From: Clostridiales bacterium
GTDB taxonomy: Bacteria > Bacillota > Clostridia > Lachnospirales > Cellulosilyticaceae
Length of the DNA: 64,000 bases
Assembly (NCBI GenBank): GCA_019418225.1
Contig: DYCF01000005.1
Location: 85,739 to 149,738, forward strand
Direction: 5' to 3'
Of this stretch, positions 41,631-50,316 are shown in pieces (the first letter of the stretch is position 1; each line of letters starts with the position of its first letter). A program made the position numbers and the translations under genes. Under the pieces are notes generated by a model. The model saw only the letters and a program-made list of their open reading frames with translations, did not search any database and had not been told where the DNA came from.

Positions 41631-43385
41631 ATGGCACAAGTTAAAGTCACCATTGATGGAATTACCGTAGGAGTACCAGCAGGTAGCACTGTGTTAGAAG
41701 CAGCAAGGCTTGCCAAAGTAGATATTCCTACGTTATGTTATTTAAATTTACATGGCACGCAAATGGAAAGTAAAGCTGCTTCTTGCAGGATTTGTGTAGT
41801 AGAAGTAGAAGGTAGGAGAAATCTAGCGCCGGCCTGCGCCACACCTGTTATGGAAGGAATGGTGGTAAAAACCAATACAATGCGTGTGTTGAAAGCCAGA
41901 AAAACAGTGTTGGAATTACTTTTGTCGGACCACCCTAAAGATTGCCTATCCTGTGTTAAATCAGGAGACTGTGAACTGCAAAACCTAGCAGAAAAGTTTG
42001 GACTTCGTCAGATTGAAATAGGTACAAATGGGGAGCAATCTACCTATTCTATGGACTGTAGTTTTTCTCTTGTAAGGGATATGGATAAATGCATTATGTG
42101 CAGACGGTGTGAAGCGATGTGTAATAAAGTGCAGAGTGTAGGAGTCCTAGCCGGTGTAGATAGAGGGTTTAAGGCTATTGTAGGAACAGCTTTTGGGACA
42201 CCAATTATGGAGACAGTCTGTACCCACTGTGGGCAATGTGTAGCCGTTTGTCCAACGGGGGCACTTACAGAAAAAGAAAATATTAATGATGTTTACAAAG
42301 CACTTGCAAATCCACATAAAACGGTTATTGTACAAGTAGCACCGGCTGTAAGAGCAGCATTAGGTGAAGAATTTGATTGGCCGGCAGGTACCCTCATAAC
42401 AGGTAAAATGGTAGCTGCTTTAAAACGTATGGGATTTGACTATGTTTTTGATACAGATTTTGCGGCAGATGTAACAATTATGGAAGAAGGAGCAGAGCTT
42501 ATTGATCGTATAGAAAAGGTAACAAAAGGAGATCAAAGTGTAAGGCTTCCTATCTTAACGAGTTGCTGTCCCGCATGGGTTAATTTCTTTGAAACTCAGT
42601 ACAGTGATTTATTAGACTTACCATCTACAGCACGTTCGCCACAACAAATTTTTGGGGCTATTGCTAAGTCTTATTTCTCAGAGAAGATGAATATTCCAAG
42701 AGAAGATATGGTAGTTGTTTCTGTTATGCCATGTTTAGCTAAGAAATATGAGGTGAAACGAGAAGAATTTAATAGTGATGTAGATATTAGTATTTCTACG
42801 AGGGAACTTGCACATCTTATTAAGCAGATGAATATTGATTTTGAAACCTTACCAGAGGAGGACTTTGATAGGCCGTTAGGTGAAGGCACAGGTGCTGCTG
42901 TAATCTTTGGGACGACAGGGGGGGTGATAGAAGCTGCTGTTCGTACTGCTTATGAGAAAATAACGGGAAAGACATTAGAGCGATTGGAGTTTGAAGCACT
43001 CCGAGGTTTTGAGGGAATACGTGTTGCCACCGTACCAATTGGAGATATGAATTTAAATATTGGGATTGCACATGGATTAGGTAATGCAAGAGTTTTGATG
43101 GATGAAATTAGAAATGGTAATCCAAGAAAACTGCATGCAATAGAAGTGATGGCTTGTCCTGGAGGTTGTATTGGCGGTGCAGGGCAACCTTATCACCATG
43201 GAGATGCTGAAATTTTACAAAAACGTCGTCAGGCACTTTATGCAGATGATAAGGCAAATGATATGCGTAAATCTCATGAAAATCCAGAGGTCCTAGAACT
43301 TTATGATTGTTATTTGAAAGCGCCATTAAGTCATAAGGCTCATGAACTTTTACACACTTATTATAAAGAAAAAAAACGTATTTAA
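41631..43385 (+). CDS. hndD: Catalytic [FeFe] hydrogenase subunit (HndD/HydA)
   Basis: Catalytic subunit that makes or consumes H2 at the H-cluster. N-terminal plant-type [2Fe-2S] domain (1-80), a His-ligated [4Fe-4S] segment (H-P-K-D-C-L-S-C-V-K-S-G-D-C), two [4Fe-4S] clusters (about 140-210), then the H domain. Canonical motifs: L1 T310-S-C-C-P-A-W, L2 M366-P-C-L-A-K-K, L3 M507-A-C-P-G-G-C-I-G-G with G-Q-P. All expected catalytic residues are present. At 584 residues it resembles the Clostridium pasteurianum and Hnd-type enzymes. Maturases hydEFG are not in this window. Confidence 0.96.
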   Translation: MAQVKVTIDGITVGVPAGSTVLEAARLAKVDIPTLCYLNLHGTQMESKAASCRICVVEVEGRRNLAPACATPVMEGMVVKTNTMRVLKARKTVLELLLSDHPKDCLSCVKSGDCELQNLAEKFGLRQIEIGTNGEQSTYSMDCSFSLVRDMDKCIMCRRCEAMCNKVQSVGVLAGVDRGFKAIVGTAFGTPIMETVCTHCGQCVAVCPTGALTEKENINDVYKALANPHKTVIVQVAPAVRAALGEEFDWPAGTLITGKMVAALKRMGFDYVFDTDFAADVTIMEEGAELIDRIEKVTKGDQSVRLPILTSCCPAWVNFFETQYSDLLDLPSTARSPQQIFGAIAKSYFSEKMNIPREDMVVVSVMPCLAKKYEVKREEFNSDVDISISTRELAHLIKQMNIDFETLPEEDFDRPLGEGTGAAVIFGTTGGVIEAAVRTAYEKITGKTLERLEFEALRGFEGIRVATVPIGDMNLNIGIAHGLGNARVLMDEIRNGNPRKLHAIEVMACPGGCIGGAGQPYHHGDAEILQKRRQALYADDKANDMRKSHENPEVLELYDCYLKAPLSHKAHELLHTYYKEKKRI

Positions 43386-43390
43386 AGAAA

Positions 43391-43425
43391 TAGGGGATGC
43401 ACAAGGCGTGTAGCCCCTTTATTTA
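43391..43425 (+). other. Imperfect hairpin between hndD and the small [2Fe-2S] gene
   Basis: An 11-base stem with one mismatch and one G-T pair (aggggatgcac / gtgtagcccct) is followed by the mixed T-rich tract ttatttaat. It may partly terminate transcription and lower expression of the downstream sensor genes relative to the enzyme. Confidence 0.45.
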
Positions 43426-43447
43426 ATATTATATAAGAGGAGAAGAC

Positions 43448-43687
43448 ATGAAAACAATTAAAATTTGTATAGGGAGTGCTTGTCATCTCAAAGGTTCATA
43501 TGATGTCATTGAGATTTTTAAACGCTTAATAGCAGAGAATCATTTAGAAAATCTAGTAGAATTAAGTGGGGCTTTTTGTACAGGAAATTGTATGCAAGCT
43601 GTTGTAGTTGTACGCTGGGATGGTCAAATATTTTCCGTAAATAAGGAAAATGCAGAAGAAATATTTATGAAGGAATTAGTTCCTTAA
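43448..43687 (+). CDS. Small thioredoxin-like [2Fe-2S] protein
   Basis: The 79-residue protein corresponds to the C-terminal half of a NuoE/HndA subunit. Four Cys at the right spacing (C7, C12, C44, C48) in C-I-G-S-A-C-H and C-T-G-N-C should ligate one [2Fe-2S] cluster. GAGGAG lies ahead of the ATG. It may shuttle electrons between the hydrogenase complex and the sensor protein encoded just downstream; this is inference from its position. Similar genes sit beside sensory hydrogenases in other Clostridia. Confidence 0.82.
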   Translation: MKTIKICIGSACHLKGSYDVIEIFKRLIAENHLENLVELSGAFCTGNCMQAVVVVRWDGQIFSVNKENAEEIFMKELVP

Positions 43688-43715
43688 AAGACGTATTGTA
43701 AGAGGAGAGAGCAAT

Positions 43716-45425
43716 ATGTGGATTATTAATTTTTCAAAAGCAAATTGTAAAAACTGCTATGCATGTGCTAGGGCTTGCCCTGTGCATGCTATAGAAGTTA
43801 AAGATGAGCAGGCTAAAATTATGAAGGAACGTTGTATTGGTTGTGGGAAATGCTTAAAGGTATGTCCTCAAAATGCAAAGCAGGTCAAATCAGAGGTTGA
43901 AATTGTAAAAACTTACTTAAATCAAGGGAAGAAGGTTGTAGCTTCTGTGGCACCAGCCTTTGCGGCACTTTTTGAAAATAAGAGTCGCCGTTTAATAACA
44001 GGACTTCGCCAGCTAGGTTTTAGCAGTGTAGAAGAGACTGTCGTGGGTGCGGATTTAGTGACACAGACTTATGGTGTATTTGGAAATATGCCAGGGGAGC
44101 AGTGCTATATTACAAGTTGCTGCCCCACAGTCAATGCACTTATTCAAAAGCATTATCCAGAAATGTTGCCTTATTTGATTCCAGTTATTTCTCCGGCAAC
44201 TTGTCATGCCAAACTCTTAAAACAGAAGTACGGGGAAGAGGCTAAGATTGTTTTTATAGGACCTTGTATATCTAAGAAGATAGAAGGTATTGAAGAAAAA
44301 GATTTGGATGCGGTCTTAACATTTGAGGAACTGTTTCATTGGTTTGAAAAGGAAAAAATTAATGTGTGGGAATTAGAAGAAACCCCCTTTGACCAAATTA
44401 ATAAAAGGCAGCGAGGTTATCCAATAGTAGGTGGTGTCACAAGGAAGATTAATCCTAAAGAGATGCCAAGAAGGATTTTAAAGATTCATGGCATAGATGA
44501 ATGTATTGATATGATTGCTTATATCAAAAATGGTGGGTTTAAAAATACACTATTAGAAGTACATGGTTGTCGTCATAGCTGCTTAGCCGGCGCAGGAATG
44601 CCACAAGATGGTACCAATATTTATGAGCGTAGTGAGCGGGTGAAAGACTATGCCCAATGGGAAAATTCTAAAGTATTAGAGGAAGAAAAAGATGAAACCA
44701 AGGTAACTATTGATCTGCATAAGGATTTTCCAAATTTAAAGAAGGAACTTAAAATGCCAACTGAAGAAGAGATTGAAGCTATATTAAGCAGTATAGGTAA
44801 GGAGACGAAGCTGGATGAATTAAATTGTGGAAGTTGCGGTTATCACACATGTAGAGAAAAGGCAGTAGCTGTTTATAATGGTATTGCTGAAGCTACTATG
44901 TGCTTGCCTTTTATGCGTCAAAAGGCAGAAACATTAACGAATGTAATTTTTGAAACGACGCCGAATATGATTATTATGGTAGATAAAAATCTAGAAATTT
45001 TAGAGGTTAATCCTGCAGCAAAACATTTCTTTTGTACTTATGGGGAAAACCTAGTTCATGAAAATATACAGACAATATTACCTGTATCATTATTTGAAAA
45101 GGTCAGAGCGACAAAGCAAGGTATTTTAAATCATAAAAATAATGTAGGGCAAAAAGAAGCTACTGTAATAGAAAGCATTATTTGGAGTGACTATCATCAG
45201 GTGATGTTGTGGATTGCCAATGATATTACAAGAGATGAAAAAATGGCAAAGCAAATACAAAATATGAAGATAGAAGCCATTGATATGGCACAACAGGTTA
45301 TTAATAAGCAAATGACAGTAGCACAAGAAATTGCTAGCTTATTAGGAGAGACAACAGCTGAAACGAAGGTAACACTTACTAAGCTTAAAAAATTAATACA
45401 AGAGGAAGAGGATTTGGGAAAATGA
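43716..45425 (+). CDS. hydS: Sensory [FeFe]-hydrogenase with PAS domain (HydS-like)
   Basis: Group-C-type sensor. Two N-terminal [4Fe-4S] motifs (C-K-N-C-Y-A-C-A-R-A-C-P; C-I-G-C-G-K-C-L-K-V-C-P), an H-cluster domain, a [4Fe-4S] motif C-G-S-C-G-Y-H-T-C near residue 372, a PAS domain (about 408-510), and a terminal helical segment. H-cluster motifs: T-S-C135-C136-P, G-P-C184-I-S-K-K, and G-C285-R-H-S-C289. Thus the proton-shuttle Cys135 is kept, unlike the homologue at 36356, while M of L2 is Gly. No kinase or cyclase output domain is fused, so it must signal by contact. It overlaps the phosphatase gene by 4 bases. 569 residues. Confidence 0.88.
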   Translation: MWIINFSKANCKNCYACARACPVHAIEVKDEQAKIMKERCIGCGKCLKVCPQNAKQVKSEVEIVKTYLNQGKKVVASVAPAFAALFENKSRRLITGLRQLGFSSVEETVVGADLVTQTYGVFGNMPGEQCYITSCCPTVNALIQKHYPEMLPYLIPVISPATCHAKLLKQKYGEEAKIVFIGPCISKKIEGIEEKDLDAVLTFEELFHWFEKEKINVWELEETPFDQINKRQRGYPIVGGVTRKINPKEMPRRILKIHGIDECIDMIAYIKNGGFKNTLLEVHGCRHSCLAGAGMPQDGTNIYERSERVKDYAQWENSKVLEEEKDETKVTIDLHKDFPNLKKELKMPTEEEIEAILSSIGKETKLDELNCGSCGYHTCREKAVAVYNGIAEATMCLPFMRQKAETLTNVIFETTPNMIIMVDKNLEILEVNPAAKHFFCTYGENLVHENIQTILPVSLFEKVRATKQGILNHKNNVGQKEATVIESIIWSDYHQVMLWIANDITRDEKMAKQIQNMKIEAIDMAQQVINKQMTVAQEIASLLGETTAETKVTLTKLKKLIQEEEDLGK

Positions 45426-46582
45426 AATTTTTTATGGATTTTGCGACAGGAAGTTTAAATAAGCATGGGGAGGAACTATGTGGAGATAAAGTAGAATTTT
45501 TTAATGAGCAGGATGGTTTTATTGCAGTGCTTTCAGATGGCTTAGGTAGTGGGGTGAAGGCTAATATTTTAGCAACCCTGACGGCTAAGATTGCAATTAC
45601 TATGTTAAAGGATGGCCTTTCGATAGAAGAAGTAGTGGATACAATGATACATACACTTCCGGTGTGTTCAGTAAGAAAATTGGCTTATTCCACCTTTACT
45701 ATTGTGAAAGTAGATAAGGAAGGAATGGTGTATATTGCAGAATTTGATAATCCAGGTGTATTCTTCCTTAGAAATGGAAAAATACAGGAGCTTGAGGGGC
45801 AAACAAAAGAAATTAATGGGAGACTGATTAAAGAAAGTCACCTTACCTTAGAAGAAAAGGATACTTTGGTCTTTGTAAGTGATGGTGTCATTCATGCAGG
45901 TGTGGGAATGGTATTAAACTTAGGATGGAGCTGGCCAGAGGTTGCTAATTACTTACAGAGTTTAAATGTTTCTAATCTGCATTCCAAAAAGATTACGTCT
46001 TTATTATTAGGTGTATGTGAAGACCTTTATATTAATCAGCCTGGAGATGATACAACTGTTGCAACAATCCAGGCCATTAAACCTAAAGAAGCTGTATTAT
46101 TTTCAGGCCCTCCTAAAAATAAGGAAAATGACGAACGGCTTATTCAGACACTCATGCATAGCAAAGGCAAGAAAATTATTTGTGGTGGGACAGCCGCCAA
46201 TATTGCTTCTAGAATTCTAGGACGTGAAGTAAGGACAAATATAGAGATGATTGATCGTAATATTCCACCTATTGGTTATATGGATGGGATTGACTTGGTA
46301 ACAGAAGGTGTACTAACCATGGGCGCAGCTATTGAAAAACTAGAAAAAGTAAAAAATAGTAATGATTTAGAGTTTTTATATGGGCAAGATGGTGCTTCAA
46401 AGTTAGCTAGAATGCTGTTTGAAGATTGCACCCATATTAAGTTTTTAGTAGGGCAAGCCATTAATCCTGCCCATCAAAACCCAGACTTTCCAGATGCATT
46501 AAGTATTAAATTAAATGTTTTAAAACGCCTACAAGAGATTTTAATTCATCTAGGTAAGATTGTAACAGTAGAATATTATTAA
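45422..46582 (+). CDS. SpoIIE/RsbU-type serine phosphatase with C-terminal extension
   Basis: PP2C-like phosphatase; SpoIIE-class enzymes dephosphorylate STAS-domain switch proteins. Metal-binding Asp motifs are visible: L-S-D-G-L-G-S-G, V-S-D-G-V-I-H-A-G and G-D-D-T-T-V. They fill residues 1-220. The remaining 165 residues contain G-K-K-I-I-C-G-G-T-A-A-N-I-A-S-R and G-Q-A-I-N-P-A-H, which match no domain I know. It starts within hydS (ATGA), so the sensor and the phosphatase are made together. Probably it is the output of the sensor; 386 residues. Confidence 0.87.
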   Translation: MKFFMDFATGSLNKHGEELCGDKVEFFNEQDGFIAVLSDGLGSGVKANILATLTAKIAITMLKDGLSIEEVVDTMIHTLPVCSVRKLAYSTFTIVKVDKEGMVYIAEFDNPGVFFLRNGKIQELEGQTKEINGRLIKESHLTLEEKDTLVFVSDGVIHAGVGMVLNLGWSWPEVANYLQSLNVSNLHSKKITSLLLGVCEDLYINQPGDDTTVATIQAIKPKEAVLFSGPPKNKENDERLIQTLMHSKGKKIICGGTAANIASRILGREVRTNIEMIDRNIPPIGYMDGIDLVTEGVLTMGAAIEKLEKVKNSNDLEFLYGQDGASKLARMLFEDCTHIKFLVGQAINPAHQNPDFPDALSIKLNVLKRLQEILIHLGKIVTVEYY

Positions 46583-46682
46583 ATAGATATAAAAAAGCAA
46601 TAGAATTATGTTATCTTTTTTTTATGATTTAATCCATGTATAATTTGAAAAACCTAACTTATACTATACAGTAGAATAGAGT

Positions 46683-46712
46683 TTGATATATAATTATGTA
46701 ATATGGTATAAT
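46683..46712 (+). promoter_or_regulatory. Sigma-A promoter for M18 aminopeptidase
   Basis: TTGATA at 46683-46688, 18-base spacer, TATAAT at 46707-46712; the transcript would start about 20 bases before the start codon. Confidence 0.7.
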
Positions 46713-46739
46713 ATTTTATTATTATCTAAGGAGGAAATT

Positions 46740-48146
46740 ATGTCAGATAACATAAATGAGTTAAAAAAAGAGTATAAAAATGTATGGGAGGAGTATACTG
46801 AAGCAGATTTAGAAGCATTATTTGCATATGGTGAACGTTATAGAAAGTTTATTTCGTATAATAAAACAGAACGTGAGTGTGTACGTAGTATGGTAAAACA
46901 AGCAGAAGAGGCTGGCTATCGTAATATTGAAACGCTTATTGGCAAAGATGCAAAACTTACAGCAGGTGATAAAGTTTATGCCAACTATAAAGATAAAACA
47001 TTAATTCTATTTTGCATTGGCCAAAGACCACTTTCAGAAGGTCTTAATTTATTAGGAGCACATTTAGACTCACCACGTCTAGATCTTAAACCAAATCCAC
47101 TTTATGAAGATACAGATTTTGCAATGTTTAAAACACACTACTATGGTGGTGTTAAAAAATATCAATGGGTATCATTACCACTTGCGATTCATGGTGTAGT
47201 TGTGAAACAAAGTGGTGAAGTTGTTAATATTACAGTTGGTGAAGATGAACAAGATCCAGTAGTAGGTATTTCAGACCTTCTTATTCACTTAGCCAGCGAA
47301 CAAATGCAAAAGAAATTAAGTGAAGCTATTAAGGGAGAAGACTTAAATATTTGTTTAGGTTCTATACCACTTAAAGGAGAAGAAAAAAATAAGGTAAAAG
47401 CAAATATTTTAAAGCTTCTACATGAAAAATATGGTATAGTGGAAGAAGACCTTGTTTCTGCTGAATTACAAATTGTACCAGCAGGTCCAGCACGCGACTA
47501 TGGACTTGACCGCAGTATGATTATTGGTTATGGCCAAGATGACCGTGTATGTGGTTATGCTTCTTTAGAGGCGCAGCTTGAAGTTGAGAATCCAATTAAA
47601 ACAACAGCTACAGTACTTGTAGACAAAGAAGAGATTGGAAGTGTAGGCGCTTCAGGTATGCAATCTAAATTTTTCGAGAATATGGTTGCGGAAGTATTAG
47701 AGCTTGTGGGAGAATACTCTAGCTTAAAACTAAGAAGAACACTTGCAAATTCTAAAATGCTTTCTTCAGACGTTACAGCAGGCTATGATCCAAATCATCC
47801 AAGTGTACTTGAGAAAAATAATGCAGCTTACTTTGGTAAAGGGGTTGTATTTAACAAATATACAGGTTCAAGAGGTAAATCAGGTTCAAATGAAGCAAAT
47901 GCAGAATATGTAGCAGAACTTAGAAACATTATGGATCAAAATAATGTCACATGGCAAACTTCAGAACTCGGACGTATCGACCTTGGTGGAGGTGGTACAA
48001 TTGCATATATTCTTGCAAATTATGGCATGGATGTTATTGACTGCGGTGTACCAGTTCATAGTATGCATGCACCTTGGGAGATTACAAGCAAGGCCGATTT
48101 ATATGAAATGAGAAAAGCATACATTGCTTTCTTACAAAATGCATAA
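46740..48146 (+). CDS. M18 family zinc aminopeptidase
   Basis: Cytoplasmic aminopeptidase of the M18 family. The metal-site segment G-A-H-L-D-S-P-R-L-D and D-K-E-E-I-G-S-V-G-A-S-G are seen, along with C-G-V-P-V-H-S-M-H-A-P-W-E-I near the end, which is typical of M18. The 468-residue length is normal. I start at ATG 46740 with AGGAGG 7 bases upstream; an in-frame start at 46683 lies in the promoter. A single-gene transcript is likely. Confidence 0.94.
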   Translation: MSDNINELKKEYKNVWEEYTEADLEALFAYGERYRKFISYNKTERECVRSMVKQAEEAGYRNIETLIGKDAKLTAGDKVYANYKDKTLILFCIGQRPLSEGLNLLGAHLDSPRLDLKPNPLYEDTDFAMFKTHYYGGVKKYQWVSLPLAIHGVVVKQSGEVVNITVGEDEQDPVVGISDLLIHLASEQMQKKLSEAIKGEDLNICLGSIPLKGEEKNKVKANILKLLHEKYGIVEEDLVSAELQIVPAGPARDYGLDRSMIIGYGQDDRVCGYASLEAQLEVENPIKTTATVLVDKEEIGSVGASGMQSKFFENMVAEVLELVGEYSSLKLRRTLANSKMLSSDVTAGYDPNHPSVLEKNNAAYFGKGVVFNKYTGSRGKSGSNEANAEYVAELRNIMDQNNVTWQTSELGRIDLGGGGTIAYILANYGMDVIDCGVPVHSMHAPWEITSKADLYEMRKAYIAFLQNA

Positions 48147-48195
48147 GCTTAAAGAGATGCATTTAGCAAAACACAAGCATTAAAGGAGAATTAAA

Positions 48196-48714
48196 ATGGA
48201 AAACCCAATTGTAACATTTACTATGGAAGATGGTGCACAAATTATTGCAGAGCTTTATCCAGAAGTTGCACCAGAAAGCGTTAAAAACTTTATCTCACTT
48301 ATTCAAAAAGGATTTTATGATGGTCTTACATTCCACCGTATTATCCCTGGCTTCATGATTCAAGGTGGATGCCCAGAAGGTAGTGGAATGGGTGGTCCTG
48401 GTTACCATATTAAAGGTGAATTTGCATCAAATGGTTTCAAAAATGAGCTTAAACACACAAGAGGTGTGCTTTCAATGGCACGTGCGATGAATCCTAACTC
48501 AGCTGGTTCACAATTCTTTATCATGCATGCAGCAGCACCACACTTAGATGGTGATTATGCGGCATTTGGTAAAGTTATTGAGGGCATGGACACTGTAGAT
48601 TATATTGCAAAAACACCTACAACATATGGTGACAAACCAAAAACACCAGTTGTAATCAAAACAGTTACAGTAGATACAAAAGGACAAACATTCGAAGAGC
48701 CTAACAAATTCTAG
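48196..48714 (+). CDS. Cyclophilin-type peptidyl-prolyl isomerase
   Basis: Cytosolic cyclophilin (PPIase) of 172 residues without signal peptide. Active-site pattern is canonical: Arg48 in F-H-R-I-I-P-G-F-M-I-Q-G-G, Gln106-Phe-Phe in G-S-Q-F-F-I-M, and L-D-G-D-Y-A-A-F-G-K-V. AAAGGAG precedes the ATG. It is followed after 9 bases by the dipeptidase gene with an AGGAGG site, so the two may be cotranscribed. Confidence 0.96.
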   Translation: MENPIVTFTMEDGAQIIAELYPEVAPESVKNFISLIQKGFYDGLTFHRIIPGFMIQGGCPEGSGMGGPGYHIKGEFASNGFKNELKHTRGVLSMARAMNPNSAGSQFFIMHAAAPHLDGDYAAFGKVIEGMDTVDYIAKTPTTYGDKPKTPVVIKTVTVDTKGQTFEEPNKF

Positions 48715-48723
48715 GAGGGAACT

Positions 48724-49644
48724 ATGCCATTTATAGATTTGCACTGTGATACAATTGACAGACTCTATAACGACAAGACCCATTTGTTTTCTAATGATTA
48801 TCATATTGATATTTGCAAGTTAAGAGCAAGCAATTACTTTGCACAGTGGTTTGCCCTTTATTCAGATATGCAAAAAGTACAGGAGCCTTTAATGGACTAT
48901 GTAAAGCATATGAGAGACTATTTTCTTCAAGAAATTGAAAAAAATAAGGAAGAAATAGGACTTGCAACAAGCTATGAAGAATATATAGCGTTAAGAAAAC
49001 AGGGGAAAATTGCAGCTTTTTTATCCTTAGAAGAAGGTGCCCCCATAGGTCATGACATCGGAGAAATTGATACCTTATGGAATATGGGCGTACGTATGAT
49101 GACATTTACCTGGAATTACAAAAACCAATTAGGTGCACCCCATAGCATGAAGGAAGGACTTACACCTTTTGGAAAGCAAGTGGCAGAGGCACTAAATGGC
49201 TATAAAATGTTTGTGGATATTTCTCACTTATCGGAGTATGGGGTGAGAGATGTAGCGGCTATTTATAAAAAACCAATCATTGCATCACATTGTAATGCAT
49301 ATGCACTCATGCCGCATAGCCGTAATTTATCCGATGAAACTATTCGTCTTATCGCTGAAACAGGGGGCATTATTGGGGCTAATTTTTATAGTGTCTTTTT
49401 AAATGGAACGGATGAGAGTCTGGTAGAGGATATTGCAAGGCATATCGGCCACTTCTATAAGATAGGCGGCAAGGGGATTTTAGCATTAGGAACAGACTTT
49501 GATGGTATGGCGTGTAAGTTAGAGGTATGTGATGCTGGAAAAATGGATAAACTAGTAACAAGATTGTCTAAAGAGTACTCAGCAGATCTAATAGATGCAA
49601 TTACTTATGGCAATGCTGAGCGTCTTATAAAAGAAAATTTATAA
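48724..49644 (+). CDS. Membrane-dipeptidase family (M19) dipeptidase
   Basis: Zinc dipeptidase homologous to renal dipeptidase. Metal ligands are visible as His7 and Asp9 in F-I-D-L-H-C-D-T, Glu in S-L-E-E-G-A, His in V-D-I-S-H-L-S, and His in A-S-H-C-N; L-G-T-D-F-D-G follows. No signal peptide, so it is cytosolic. Length 306 is at the short end of the family, as common in Firmicutes. Confidence 0.94.
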   Translation: MPFIDLHCDTIDRLYNDKTHLFSNDYHIDICKLRASNYFAQWFALYSDMQKVQEPLMDYVKHMRDYFLQEIEKNKEEIGLATSYEEYIALRKQGKIAAFLSLEEGAPIGHDIGEIDTLWNMGVRMMTFTWNYKNQLGAPHSMKEGLTPFGKQVAEALNGYKMFVDISHLSEYGVRDVAAIYKKPIIASHCNAYALMPHSRNLSDETIRLIAETGGIIGANFYSVFLNGTDESLVEDIARHIGHFYKIGGKGILALGTDFDGMACKLEVCDAGKMDKLVTRLSKEYSADLIDAITYGNAERLIKENL

Positions 49645-49650
49645 GAAGCC

Positions 49651-49680
49651 TTGGTAAAATTTCTCAAACTATGTTATAAT
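49651..49680 (+). promoter_or_regulatory. Promoter for the DUF1292 gene
   Basis: TTGGTA at 49651-49656, an 18-base spacer, and TATAAT at 49675-49680 preceded by TGT (extended -10). Start is about 25 bases before the ribosome binding site. Confidence 0.7.
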
Positions 49681-49714
49681 CGAATGTGAATTCATTCCTA
49701 AGGAGGAACTTAAA

Positions 49715-50077
49715 ATGGAAGAAAACAAAAACTGCGGATGTGGCACAGGTTGCGGATGTGGACATGAACATGAAGCACATGATTGCGGATGTGGACACGA
49801 TCACGAAGAAGAAACATTAATCTATGTAACTTTCGAAGATGAAGATGAAGAAGTGCCTTGCGCTGTTCTTGACATTTTTGAATGTGAAGGTAGAGAATAT
49901 ATTGCTTTAGCACCAGCTGAAGAAGTTGAAAATGCTGATGAAGCTGAAGTACTCTTCTATCGTTACTCAGAAAACGGTGAAGAAGTAAAATTAGATGATA
50001 TCGAAACAGACGAAGAATGGGATGCAGTAGCTTCTTTATTCGATCAAAACTTCTTCGCTGATTATGATGAAGACTAA
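49715..50077 (+). CDS. DUF1292 protein with Cys/His-rich N-terminal head
   Basis: The C-terminal 85 residues match DUF1292 (YrzB-like): I-Y-V-T-F-E-D-E-D-E-E-V-P-C-A-V-L-D-I-F, then Y-I-A-L-A-P, F-Y-R-Y and a final D-E-E-W-D-A-V-A-S-L-F-D. The first 33 residues hold six Cys and five His in a repeated C-G-C-G pattern (Cys 7, 9, 13, 15, 24, 26), which looks like a metal-binding segment. Clostridial DUF1292 proteins often have such heads. Function unknown. AGGAGG lies upstream and a strong terminator downstream, so it is a single-gene unit. Confidence 0.88.
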   Translation: MEENKNCGCGTGCGCGHEHEAHDCGCGHDHEEETLIYVTFEDEDEEVPCAVLDIFECEGREYIALAPAEEVENADEAEVLFYRYSENGEEVKLDDIETDEEWDAVASLFDQNFFADYDED

Positions 50078-50106
50078 TTAATAATTATATAATATATAAT
50101 TAAATG

Positions 50107-50134
50107 AAACAGGGTGCATGCACCCTGTTTTTTT
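50107..50134 (+). terminator. Intrinsic terminator after the DUF1292 gene
   Basis: A perfect palindrome (aaacagggtgca / tgcaccctgttt) folds to a 10-bp stem with the central gcat... bases as loop and runs into seven T. Confidence 0.9.
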
Positions 50135-50139
50135 ATAGA

Positions 50140-50236
50140 CTAGGAAAGTTCGACCTTTAACTTTTCTACTCCAAACTCAAAATTTGAGTTGATAATGTGC
50201 TACTAGTCGCTTTATTTCTGCTTATAAAAATACGCT
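50140..50236 (+). repeat. Degenerate intergenic repeat, copy 2
   Basis: Starts with taggaaagt..., whose arms aggaaagt (50142-50149) and acttttct (50160-50167) pair with one G-T pair. It carries an extra small palindrome (actcaaaatttgagt, about 50176-50190), then gataatg, a variable part and tttatttctg. The same blocks in the same order occur at 15960-16045 (copy 1). No coding potential. The rest of the 239-base gap up to the next gene holds nothing else that I can support. Confidence 0.5.
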
Positions 50237-50316
50237 CATAAGTTTAAGAAGGTAGATTTGGTATAAAATTTCCTAGCTTGTCCATACTTATAAAAAAATG
50301 AAGGAATGTGTGGATA

